Source: JABDKJ01 sp964609215 (GTDB taxonomy: Bacteria; Bacteroidota; Bacteroidia; Flavobacteriales_D; JABDKJ01). From it: 64,000 bases of DNA. The position numbers and the translations under genes were made by a program. The stretch lies in the NCBI GenBank assembly GCA_964609215.1, contig CAZSQZ010000007.1, forward strand, positions 62,001 to 126,000, written 5' to 3'. Shown here one piece after another: positions 18,911 to 26,529 of the stretch (position 1 is its first letter; the number at the start of each line of letters is the position of its first letter). The notes beneath the pieces were generated by a model, which worked only from the letters and a program-made list of their open reading frames with translations, made no database searches and was not told where the DNA came from.

Positions 18911-20653
18911 TTATCTTATAACCAACTTATCGGACGAAACAACAGATATTCCATGAGATATTTTATACGTGTAAATACCTGAGCTCAAATTCTGATTAGA
19001 TATTTCAAAAGTGTCAAATAAAATATTGTCTGAATAAACTACTCTTCCGTTCAAATCTATCAACTCAAATTGCAATCCTCCATCCGTAAAGTTATATCCA
19101 ATTATGTTGAAATTAACATTTCCAAAACTTGGATTGGGAAAGAAATTCACATCTATTTCATTCAAATAAAACTCAGCTAAACCAACAGATGACCCTGTTC
19201 CCTGTTCCAGAGATATAGTCTGATTAGCATTGAAGAGCCCAAAGTCCTCTATTGTTCCGTTTGGCCAATAAACAACCACTTGAGCTTCTAAACCAGTAGC
19301 TAAGCCAAAATGTTGAAATAAGGAATTACATATACCATATGCCTCTCCACTTTTAATATCTCTAATCTGGGTTCCATTATCACTAGTAACTTCAATTCTG
19401 GCACCAATACCATTTGAATTAGAAGCTACACCATTAACTTTTACTCTTAAATAAGAATTGTCATTATCTGTATTATTTAGGTATAATCTATCACTTTGAT
19501 AACCTGATCCTCCAAACCCTCCAGAAGTCATAATTAGATCAAGAAAACCATCTTCGTTTAAATCTCCTATCGCATATGAATTAGTGCTAAAGTCAATAAG
19601 ATCATGCAACAATGTAAAAGTACCATCACCATTATTCATGCAAAATGTGTTGTTACCCGTTCCTGTGATAATTACATCAATCCAACCATCGTTGTCGAAA
19701 TCTTGAAAAGAACATTGAATAGGTGTATAATCATAAGCATCGCTCATATTGGTAGCAACAGAAATATCTGTAAACGTCCCATCCCCTTGATTTTCATAAA
19801 ATTCACAAAGACCATCATGATGCACCATTACACAATCTAAATCACCATCATTATCATAATCTCCAAAATCTGCACTCCATGTTTGCAAGCCCGTATCTAA
19901 ACCAGCGTTAGCACCATTACTTTCAAATCCAGAATCCCCATCATTTATATAAAGAAGATTAATTCTTCTTGGATCCGTCACATCTTGTACTCCTTGACGA
20001 CATTTGGCAAGAAATAAATCACAATGACCATTATTATCTACATCTGTAAAACAAGATCCGTAATTACCTGAATTATCTGAAACAAGATCTGTCACTGCCT
20101 GGAGTAAATCAAAACTTTGAGTAAAAGTTCCATCACCATTATTAATTAGAACCTTAGACAGACCATCATCATGGCAGGCAAAAATATCTGCTAGACCATC
20201 ATTGTTAATATCAAAAAAGTTTATTCCCTGAACAAAGATATTTTCACCTGGAGCATTCTCAGTATTAAAAACCATTCCATCAACGTTCGTTGATATTTTA
20301 ATTTCATCATATGCACCTCCAGAAACAATATCGTTTAAGCCATCATTATTATAATCACCAATAGCAATTCCCCAAGGAGAAGATCCGTAACCTGGTCCTC
20401 CCCCGTTGATATCGCCTAATGCATTCTCGGTAAAAGGCATATTAGGCTCTTCCTGAAGATCAATAATAGTCTGATATCCATTCATAAATCTGATAATATC
20501 GTCTTTGTTATCATTATTCATATCCGAAATACCCAGACAATGAGTACTTTGCTGATCTGAGGTCTCCAGCAGATTAGTAGCGTCTTCAAAAGATATTTGA
20601 GCTCCTAGCCCTAAGCTTAATAAAATCGCTACTGTACTTAATCTTAATTTCAT
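18911..20653 (-). CDS. FG-GAP/VCBS repeat protein with ASPIC/UnbV domain and T9SS sorting signal
   Basis: A secreted protein of 580 residues: signal peptide (LRLSTVAILLSLGLGAQ), a chain of FG-GAP/VCBS propeller repeats with Asp-rich calcium-type loops (GDYNNDGLNDIV, DINNDGLADIF, GDYDNDGDLDCV, GDLNEDGFLDLI), an ASPIC/UnbV segment (NSNGIGARIEVTSDNGTQIRDIKSG...QHFGLATGLEAQVVVYWPNG) and a C-terminal type A sorting domain (FFPNPSFGNVNF...GIYTYKIS). It is thus likely exported by T9SS and attached or released at the cell surface. The CRTAC1-like architecture suggests adhesion or matrix binding. ATG 20653 is preferred over GTG 20662. Confidence 0.87.
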   Translation of the reverse strand: MKLRLSTVAILLSLGLGAQISFEDATNLLETSDQQSTHCLGISDMNNDNKDDIIRFMNGYQTIIDLQEEPNMPFTENALGDINGGGPGYGSSPWGIAIGDYNNDGLNDIVSGGAYDEIKISTNVDGMVFNTENAPGENIFVQGINFFDINNDGLADIFACHDDGLSKVLINNGDGTFTQSFDLLQAVTDLVSDNSGNYGSCFTDVDNNGHCDLFLAKCRQGVQDVTDPRRINLLYINDGDSGFESNGANAGLDTGLQTWSADFGDYDNDGDLDCVMVHHDGLCEFYENQGDGTFTDISVATNMSDAYDYTPIQCSFQDFDNDGWIDVIITGTGNNTFCMNNGDGTFTLLHDLIDFSTNSYAIGDLNEDGFLDLIMTSGGFGGSGYQSDRLYLNNTDNDNSYLRVKVNGVASNSNGIGARIEVTSDNGTQIRDIKSGEAYGICNSLFQHFGLATGLEAQVVVYWPNGTIEDFGLFNANQTISLEQGTGSSVGLAEFYLNEIDVNFFPNPSFGNVNFNIIGYNFTDGGLQFELIDLNGRVVYSDNILFDTFEISNQNLSSGIYTYKISHGISVVSSDKLVIR

Positions 20654-20765
20654 ATTATTCACTATTGATATAGAAGGCGATTTACACTTTTTTTTATTCC
20701 TATCGTAATGGATGGTAAAAAGATATGTGCAAAGCTTAGATTCTTATTTTTTAGTTGTTTTGAAC

Positions 20766-20788
20766 AACATTTGTTGTAAACAAATGTT
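20766..20788 (+). promoter_or_regulatory. probable MarR operator (perfect inverted repeat)
   Basis: Two perfect 10-bp arms, AACATTTGTT (20766-20775) and AACAAATGTT (20779-20788), flank a 3-nt spacer GTA. The right arm runs into the -7 element TATGTTTG (20788-20795), immediately upstream of the MarR-family gene. This geometry is what an autorepressing MarR dimer needs; binding is inferred, not shown. Confidence 0.7.
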
Positions 20789-20795
20789 ATGTTTG
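20788..20795 (+). promoter_or_regulatory. -7 promoter element TATGTTTG
   Basis: An exact TAnnTTTG match ends 4 nt before ATG 20800. The start site would fall at or next to the ATG, so the MarR mRNA may be leaderless. It overlaps the last base of the inverted repeat. Confidence 0.5.
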
Positions 20796-20799
20796 TATT

Positions 20800-21255
20800 A
20801 TGGCAAAGAATCCAAATGAAGATTTAATTGTAACCATCCTAGAAACTGGAATGCAAATTGATCAATGCGTGCAAAAAGCTCTTAGACAGTATGAAATAAC
20901 GCATGCTCAGTACAATGTCTTGCGCATTCTAAATGGCACCTACCCAGAAGCTTTGTGTATGTCAGAAATAAAGGAAAGAATGATCGTTCCCAATTCAGAT
21001 CTAACCAGGCTTATGGATAGGTTAGAAAAGAAAAAACTTATTTTAAGAGGTATATGCACCAAGAATCGTAGAAAAGTAAATATTCTTATCTCATCTAAAG
21101 GTCAGGAACTTCTAATAGATTCCTTTCCAGGAATAAAGGCCAGTTTGAATCATTTTTTTGAGGAGGAAATAAACAAGGACAATGCATCAGAGCTTGCTAA
21201 TAAAATTCAAAGCATTAAGGAACATTTAAAACCAAATGAATCATGCGAAGCATAA
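20800..21255 (+). CDS. MarR-family transcriptional regulator
   Basis: A 151-residue winged-helix regulator with a DNA-recognition region MSEIKERMIVPNSDLTRLMDRLEKKKLILRG and wing CTKNRRKVNILISSKGQELL, of the usual MarR length. It begins an operon with pirin, a Tat-signal protein and a double-CDGSH protein, which it probably controls through the inverted repeat upstream. A single Cys in the wing (CTKNRRK, about residue 86) and one near the N-terminus could act as redox sensors, but this is speculation. The end overlaps the pirin start by 13 nt. Confidence 0.88.
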   Translation: MAKNPNEDLIVTILETGMQIDQCVQKALRQYEITHAQYNVLRILNGTYPEALCMSEIKERMIVPNSDLTRLMDRLEKKKLILRGICTKNRRKVNILISSKGQELLIDSFPGIKASLNHFFEEEINKDNASELANKIQSIKEHLKPNESCEA

Positions 21256-22109
21256 GAGAAATTAACCCCGCTTTCAAAATAAATATGGGTGGAATAATTC
21301 TGGATCAAGCACTTCCATATAAGGGAGTTGATCAAATTGACCCATTCTTATTAATTCATCATTGGGCAGACACCCATAAAGGCGGCAGATTACAAAAGAA
21401 TGTGGGTGTTCCTCCTCATCCTCATAGAGGTTTTGCTCCTGTTTCCTTTGTGTTTAAGGGAGGTATTCACCATAGAGACTCTGAAGGTAATTCGGACATT
21501 GTTGAAGCGGGAGGGACGCAATGGATGAATAGCGGAAAGGGAATCGTGCATAGTGAAAGGCCCAAGAAAGAATTAGCGGAACATGGAGGAGATTTTGAAA
21601 TTATTCAATTCTGGGTAAATGCTCCAGCAGCGAGAAAAGGGGATCCACCAAATTATCAACCACTTTCCTATGAAGATACTCCTTTCATTGTATCCGATGA
21701 TAATAAGGCCAAGATAGGTTTGGTTGCAGGCGAATTGATGGATAAAAAAGGTCCTATAGATACATATTCAGAACTCGTTATTCTTAGAATGGAATTTGCA
21801 GCTGGCGGAAAAATTAATTTACCTATTCCAAATGATTTCAATGCGCTATTGTACATTCTTGATGGAAAATTGGACGTAAGAGATAGATCCGTTGGTGATA
21901 AGGATTTGGTTTGGTTTAACAATGATAGCGACACTATAGAAATAAAAGCTTCTGGAGAAACGCGAGCGATTTTGTTGAGTGGAAAACCAATAAATGAACC
22001 TCTGGCAACCTATGGACCTTTTGTGATGAATACGGAAAGAGAAATAGCAGAAGCAATAAGGGATTATCAAAGTGGAAAAATGGGTACATTAATAGAAAAA
22101 TTTGACTAG
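21243..22109 (+). CDS. pirin family protein
   Basis: A bicupin of 288 residues. The N-terminal cupin carries the pirin metal-ligand pattern: H59 and H61 in VPPHPHRGFAPVSF, then H103 and E105 in MNSGKGIVHSER; the pirin signature GGTQWMNSGKGIVHSE is intact. Pirins bind iron, and some have quercetinase or redox-regulator activity; the substrate here is unknown. The C-terminal cupin (LLYILDGKLDVRDRSV...ETRAILLSG) lacks ligands, as usual. It overlaps the MarR gene by 13 nt and lies 5 nt before the next gene. Confidence 0.92.
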   Translation: MRSIREINPAFKINMGGIILDQALPYKGVDQIDPFLLIHHWADTHKGGRLQKNVGVPPHPHRGFAPVSFVFKGGIHHRDSEGNSDIVEAGGTQWMNSGKGIVHSERPKKELAEHGGDFEIIQFWVNAPAARKGDPPNYQPLSYEDTPFIVSDDNKAKIGLVAGELMDKKGPIDTYSELVILRMEFAAGGKINLPIPNDFNALLYILDGKLDVRDRSVGDKDLVWFNNDSDTIEIKASGETRAILLSGKPINEPLATYGPFVMNTEREIAEAIRDYQSGKMGTLIEKFD

Positions 22110-22114
22110 AACTG

Positions 22115-22693
22115 ATGAAAAGAAGAAAGTTTATTGTGAAATCAGCAGTTGGCGGACTAGTTTTAGGTTTTATCCCAGCACATGTTTTTTCTGTTAATGG
22201 TAAAAAACACGAACCTTTTCATTTTCCTGAAATTTCTGGACAAATTAGACATGGAATGTATAGTCCGGAGATAAAAAATCATATTCATGTAGATGAATTT
22301 ATTACTTACTTGGAAAAGCATGTCTTTTTTAAAAATGGTTTTGAAAAGGGAGACAGTGATCTTATCAATCTATCCTTTAGGTTTGAGGATAAATTGCATT
22401 CCTTCAGTTGGTTCTCCGATAAGATTCACTATCAAGATGAAGAGTATTATTCTGAAGTAAATAGAATGATTGCGATAAGCAACACTAAACCTAGTATTAC
22501 TGCCATTCAATTAAAAGGCAAGTTACAGTTGAATCTGGATCATGAAGTAATTGCAATTCCTCTTAATGGTAAATGCCAGATCAATCAGGTAAATTTGGAT
22601 GAGCAGAAAGGATTAATTGTTAATGCTGGGGAAATGAATTTAGAATCTAAAAAAGAAGTCAAACTTGTTTTAATGTCTAGAGATTATGAGTAA
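22115..22693 (+). CDS. Tat-signal protein, possibly cupin-like
   Basis: A 192-residue protein beginning MKRRKFIVKSAVGGLVLGFIPAHVF, a twin-arginine export signal (RRKFIVK then a hydrophobic stretch). I do not recognise the mature domain. Its C-terminal half (AIPLNGKCQINQVNLDEQKGLIVNAGEMNLESKKEVKLVLM) resembles in pattern the end of the pirin next door, suggesting a diverged single cupin. It lies 5 nt after pirin and overlaps the CDGSH gene by 8 nt, so it is translated in the same operon. Tat export would fit a protein folded with a cofactor before export. Confidence 0.7.
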   Translation: MKRRKFIVKSAVGGLVLGFIPAHVFSVNGKKHEPFHFPEISGQIRHGMYSPEIKNHIHVDEFITYLEKHVFFKNGFEKGDSDLINLSFRFEDKLHSFSWFSDKIHYQDEEYYSEVNRMIAISNTKPSITAIQLKGKLQLNLDHEVIAIPLNGKCQINQVNLDEQKGLIVNAGEMNLESKKEVKLVLMSRDYE

Positions 22694-22925
22694 AGGTAAA
22701 ATTGCGGGCAAAGCCCCATTAATGGTAGATTTTGAGGAAGGAAAAGTTTATGCATGGTGCACATGTGGTCTATCGGATAAACAACCCTATTGTAATGGCG
22801 CTCATCAAGGGTCGGATTTCTCTCCTTTGATCATTAATGCCGAAAAAGATAGTAAGGTTGCTTTATGTACTTGCAAGCAAACAAATAACCCACCTTATTG
22901 CGATGGGGCACATTCCAAGTGCTAA
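22686..22925 (+). CDS. double CDGSH iron-sulfur domain protein
   Basis: A 79-residue protein with two complete CDGSH motifs: C25-x-C27...C36-N-G-A-H40 and C61-x-C63...C72-D-G-A-H76, each giving the 3Cys-1His ligand set of a [2Fe-2S] cluster as in mitoNEET. Tandem soluble CDGSH proteins are known in bacteria and act in redox or iron-sulfur handling. It is the last gene of the MarR-pirin operon and overlaps the gene before it by 8 nt, which ties it to that regulon. No signal peptide, so cytoplasmic. Confidence 0.92.
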   Translation: MSKGKIAGKAPLMVDFEEGKVYAWCTCGLSDKQPYCNGAHQGSDFSPLIINAEKDSKVALCTCKQTNNPPYCDGAHSKC

Positions 22926-24443
22926 TTATTGTTTGATCAATGTTGTTTGAAAACTATTTTTTGAATTTATAGCTTTTAAACTGTATTGACCATTTTCCAA
23001 ATGGCTCAGGTCTATGTTATTGGAGATTAGGGACTTAATGACTTTTGTTTCCACTACCCTTCCTATTATATCCTTAACCTCAATAATAATGGGAAATTGG
23101 TCTTGAGCTCCGAAATCCAAAGTAAAAATTCCGTTTGATGGATTGGGATAAACATTAATATCGAGCTCATTATAAATTTCTTCTACACCAGAAACAATAT
23201 AATCAATGCACTCTGACATAACCGAACAAGTTCCTACAGTAATTTGAACAGCATAACTTCCTGAAGTAAGAGCTTCAAAAGTTTGTGACACTTCACCGGC
23301 AATGGCTTCGGGCTTTGCCCCAGAACAATCAAACCATTGATAAATAGCTCCTTCTAAATTGGCGCTGATAAGATTCATTTCTTGTGAAATACTATTGTCT
23401 ATAATATCAGGGCTTGCAAAAAATGCGCATTGAGAACTATTTCCAGAAGCGTCTACAATATCAAAAGTAATAATGGTTGATGTTTCAATAAAACTTCCCG
23501 GAGCTGGTGTTTGTGTAATATTTAAAGTTGAACTACAGTTATCCGATACTGTTATTTCTTCAGCGTAATTAGGCAGTACAGCCAGACAATCTGCTGATGG
23601 TTGTAAAATTTGATCATCCGGACAGATAATAGTTGGAGGATCTTCGTCAATAACCATTAACTCCGTTTCACAATTTGCCTCATTACCTTGCCCATCTATA
23701 ACGAAAGAGGTAATTAAATGATTACCCAATACATAAGGAAAATCAAAATAACTTCCAGTACTAAGGCTCTGAATACAATTGTCATTGACAACAGATTCTA
23801 TTTCGAAAGTGTCATCATTAAATTCACAATTTGAATCTGCTATTACCGTATGTTGTGGAACGCAGGTTATTTCAGGTATAATGGTATCTATTACCTGAAC
23901 TTCTACTTGCAAAGTCTTACTGTTTGCAAAAAAATCCTCCACCAAAACATTTACCATGGTGTTTTCAGAGATTGTGGTTCCTTCTACAATGTCTTGTTCT
24001 ACGAGAAAAATCCCGCAATTATCTGTAATTGAAAGGTTGGATAAAACATTTGGAACCATAGTCTCACATGATTCTGACAGAAATAATTCTACAGGATCTA
24101 TTATCTCAACAATCGGGCTAATGGAATCAAGCACGAAAATATTAAAGGTACAGTTGGAATTATTCCCTATGCTATCGGTTATATTGAATTTGATAATTGT
24201 TGTTCCTGGGAAAAACTCTGAACCCGAAAGCTGCCCTTCTTCTAAGACCATATCATATGGGCCGCAAGAATTCTCAACCGTTGGTATGGGGTAAAGCACA
24301 TGTTTAGAGCATGAAAACTCCTCTGTGTATTCCAAGACATCTGTGGGACAAGTTACCACAAGAGAATCTGGACTAGCGATTCCAGCAATTAAAGAATTGA
24401 AAAAAAGGGTGAAAATGGTAAAAATAGATCCTATTCTATACAC
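22926..24443 (-). CDS. HYR-domain protein with T9SS sorting signal
   Basis: A 505-residue secreted protein with a signal peptide (SIFTIFTLFFNSLIAGIA), about four HYR (hyalin-repeat, Ig-like) domains marked by VTCPTDVLEY, GTTIIKFNITDSIGNNSNCTF, PTIICPDDQILQPSADC and SSTIITFDIVDASGNSSQC-like segments, and a C-terminal type A sorting domain (VYPNPSNGIFTLDFG...ENGQYSLKAI). HYR domains are adhesion-type modules with paired cysteines. It starts at GTG (24443) and ends directly against the CDGSH gene stop. Likely a surface or secreted adhesin; the ligand is unknown. Confidence 0.83.
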   Translation of the reverse strand: MYRIGSIFTIFTLFFNSLIAGIASPDSLVVTCPTDVLEYTEEFSCSKHVLYPIPTVENSCGPYDMVLEEGQLSGSEFFPGTTIIKFNITDSIGNNSNCTFNIFVLDSISPIVEIIDPVELFLSESCETMVPNVLSNLSITDNCGIFLVEQDIVEGTTISENTMVNVLVEDFFANSKTLQVEVQVIDTIIPEITCVPQHTVIADSNCEFNDDTFEIESVVNDNCIQSLSTGSYFDFPYVLGNHLITSFVIDGQGNEANCETELMVIDEDPPTIICPDDQILQPSADCLAVLPNYAEEITVSDNCSSTLNITQTPAPGSFIETSTIITFDIVDASGNSSQCAFFASPDIIDNSISQEMNLISANLEGAIYQWFDCSGAKPEAIAGEVSQTFEALTSGSYAVQITVGTCSVMSECIDYIVSGVEEIYNELDINVYPNPSNGIFTLDFGAQDQFPIIIEVKDIIGRVVETKVIKSLISNNIDLSHLENGQYSLKAINSKNSFQTTLIKQ

Positions 24444-24540
24444 GACACTAAAGATTTAAGGTGATTATTCTTTGTACGATCTGCTTATCTAATAGGTTGC
24501 AAAGTGAAAATTCAAATCATTTTCTTTATTTGTAATTAAT

Positions 24541-25542
24541 ATGGGGTTTGAAATAATACATAAAGCCATAGATAAAGCTGCCTTTAAAGCTGAAAGTGTT
24601 TCTTTTGATATATCCAACGACAAGTGGATTCTCTTTTCAGACCACCATCGTGGACGCAAAGATGGGGCGGACGATTTTCTAATTTGTGAACCCGCATATA
24701 AAATTGCTATTGAACATTATTTTGAGAATGGTTTTACCATGGCAATGCTTGGAGATGTAGAGGAATTTTGGGAGAATCCTATCTATTCAGTTTTGCTAAA
24801 GTATAAGGATTTAATGCTTTTGGAAAAGAAGTTCTTTGATAAGAACAGATTGTATAGAATATGGGGAAACCATGACGATCAATGGCAGTTTGGAAGGTTT
24901 TTAACCAAGCATTTAGATTTCCTTTTTCCAAATATTGAAGTTCATGAAGCCTTGCAAATTCAATTTAAAAAAGATCAAAATTTAATTGGCTCATCGTTGC
25001 TTATTCACGGGCATCAAGGAAACTTAGAGAGCGATAGATTTGCTTGGTTAAGCAAGTTTTTTGTTAGGTATGGATGGAGAAATATTCAGCGCTTATTCAA
25101 TATTGCTCTAAGCACTCCTAGTAATGATTTGACACTAAGGTCAAGCCATGACAGAGCTATGTATGAATGGGCCAAGACGAAAGATAAGCAGTTGATTATA
25201 TGCGGACATACCCATCAGGCAGTTTTTGAATCTAAAACTAAGCTGGATAGGCTACAAGATGAGCTAAAAAAATTAGGCAGTACTATTAGCAAAGCGGAAA
25301 GTGAACAGGATATAGATAGTATTGAGCAAGAAATCAAAAAACTAAAAGAGAAGTACACATCTATTGATGAATTCTCAAAGGAATCTCCAAGGTACTTTAA
25401 TACAGGGTGTTGTTCTTATTCCGATGGTGATATTACCGGAATTGAACTTGATAAGAACAAAATCAGACTGATTAAATGGTCTGGAGGAATCTATTCCAAA
25501 AAGACAACGCTTCAAGAGGCTTCTCTTTTAGAATTATTTTAG
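24541..25542 (+). CDS. metallophosphoesterase
   Basis: A 333-residue calcineurin-like phosphoesterase. All five metal-binding blocks are visible: SDHHRG (D-x-H), MLGDVEEFW (GD), WGNHDDQW (GNHD), IHGHQGN (GH) and ICGHTHQ (GHTH). A helical insertion follows (KTKLDRLQDELKKLGSTISKAESEQDIDSIEQEIKKLKEK), probably a coiled coil. Members include UDP-2,3-diacylglucosamine hydrolases and nucleotidases, but the insertion and length do not point clearly to LpxH. No signal peptide, so cytoplasmic. A near-match promoter TTTATTTG lies just upstream. Confidence 0.85.
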   Translation: MGFEIIHKAIDKAAFKAESVSFDISNDKWILFSDHHRGRKDGADDFLICEPAYKIAIEHYFENGFTMAMLGDVEEFWENPIYSVLLKYKDLMLLEKKFFDKNRLYRIWGNHDDQWQFGRFLTKHLDFLFPNIEVHEALQIQFKKDQNLIGSSLLIHGHQGNLESDRFAWLSKFFVRYGWRNIQRLFNIALSTPSNDLTLRSSHDRAMYEWAKTKDKQLIICGHTHQAVFESKTKLDRLQDELKKLGSTISKAESEQDIDSIEQEIKKLKEKYTSIDEFSKESPRYFNTGCCSYSDGDITGIELDKNKIRLIKWSGGIYSKKTTLQEASLLELF

Positions 25543-25639
25543 CAAGAAATTAAAAATAATTGGCTCAGATAGGCAACCTTTATTTTAATTAACGTCTTTT
25601 AAGTGCAAAACACATGATCTTATTAGATCAAACAACTTT

Positions 25640-25671
25640 AAAAAGGCTCGAGTAAAATCCGAGCTTTTTTT
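25640..25671 (+). terminator. Rho-independent terminator
   Basis: The stem AAAAGGCTCG / CGAGCTTTTT (25641-25650 and 25660-25669) pairs fully, allowing one G-U, with a 9-nt loop and a T run. It ends transcription from the metallophosphoesterase gene about 100 nt after its stop. Confidence 0.75.
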
Positions 25672-25722
25672 GTAAATTATCCCTTGATATCTTCAACAAA
25701 TTACTAACCTAAACCTAAACAA

Positions 25723-26007
25723 ATGGATACTTGGACTATGATTGATCAAATGAAAGATCTAAAATCGAAAGACGAAAGGGTTGAATTCGTAAAAAATCAA
25801 TTGGCATCTAACATTAAATATTCTGCTCCAGTAAACGGTGCTGAATATGCAGCAAAACCAAGAGCATTGCTTTATATGATTAGCAAAGACGGGAAGATTA
25901 CCAGTCAAACAAAAGAGGACTTTTATAAGAATTGTACGGACCTTCCTCCTACTTCTGAAAGTTTTGATAAAATTGCTTCTGAAGTAAATAAATTAAAGGG
26001 TTTTTAA
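25723..26007 (+). CDS. hypothetical protein, 94 aa
   Basis: A small soluble protein (MDTWTMIDQMKDLKSKDERVEFVKNQLASNIKYSAP ... FDKIASEVNKLKGF), helical and lysine-rich, with no signal peptide or membrane segment. I do not recognise a family. It follows a terminator, so it starts its own unit, and the YdeI-like gene begins 9 nt after its stop, so the two are probably co-transcribed. Function unknown. Confidence 0.65.
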   Translation: MDTWTMIDQMKDLKSKDERVEFVKNQLASNIKYSAPVNGAEYAAKPRALLYMISKDGKITSQTKEDFYKNCTDLPPTSESFDKIASEVNKLKGF

Positions 26008-26016
26008 GATTTTTCA

Positions 26017-26529
26017 ATGGCTCAGTTCGAGACTGTTTTATTGACAATACATGAGCCTATTTGGTATGTTGGAATATTGGTTCCAGCAAAAATCGCCAAG
26101 CCTTTTCTTCAAGATAATTCGCGGGTATTATGTTCTATTAATTCAGATGAAGCTTTTCAGGGTGCACTTTTACCCAAAGGAGATGGTGATTTCTATATCA
26201 TACTTAACAAGGAAAGAAGAAAAAAATATAAAGTAGAAATTGGTGATGCCTTAAGCGTTTCTTTAGAAAAGGATAATAGTAAATACGGCTTACCCGTACC
26301 AGAAGAATTTGAGGAGTTGCTCTATCAGGACCCGGAAGGAAATGAAGTTTTTCACTCCTTAACTATGGGTAAACAAAGAAGTCTCATTTACATAATTGGG
26401 AAACCCAAATCTCAACAAAAGAGAATTGAAAAAGGAATAGTCGTTCTAAACTACCTCAAAAAGGCGCAAGGGAAACTTGATTTTAAGGAATTGAACCAAG
26501 CTTTCAAAGAGGCGAATAGAAAAGGTTAA
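26017..26529 (+). CDS. DUF1905 / YdeI-OmpD-associated family protein
   Basis: A 170-residue protein: an N-terminal DUF1905-like beta domain (WYVGILVPAKIAKPFL...VLCSINSDEAFQGALLPKGDGDFYIILNKERRKKYKVEIGDALSVSLEKD) and a C-terminal YdeI/OmpD-associated helical segment (RSLIYIIGKPKSQQKRIEKGIVVLNYLKK). This family has been linked to bacteriocin protection, but the mechanism is unclear. No signal peptide. It forms a two-gene unit with the small ORF upstream and overlaps the convergent OmpA-type gene by 4 nt. Confidence 0.75.
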   Translation: MAQFETVLLTIHEPIWYVGILVPAKIAKPFLQDNSRVLCSINSDEAFQGALLPKGDGDFYIILNKERRKKYKVEIGDALSVSLEKDNSKYGLPVPEEFEELLYQDPEGNEVFHSLTMGKQRSLIYIIGKPKSQQKRIEKGIVVLNYLKKAQGKLDFKELNQAFKEANRKG

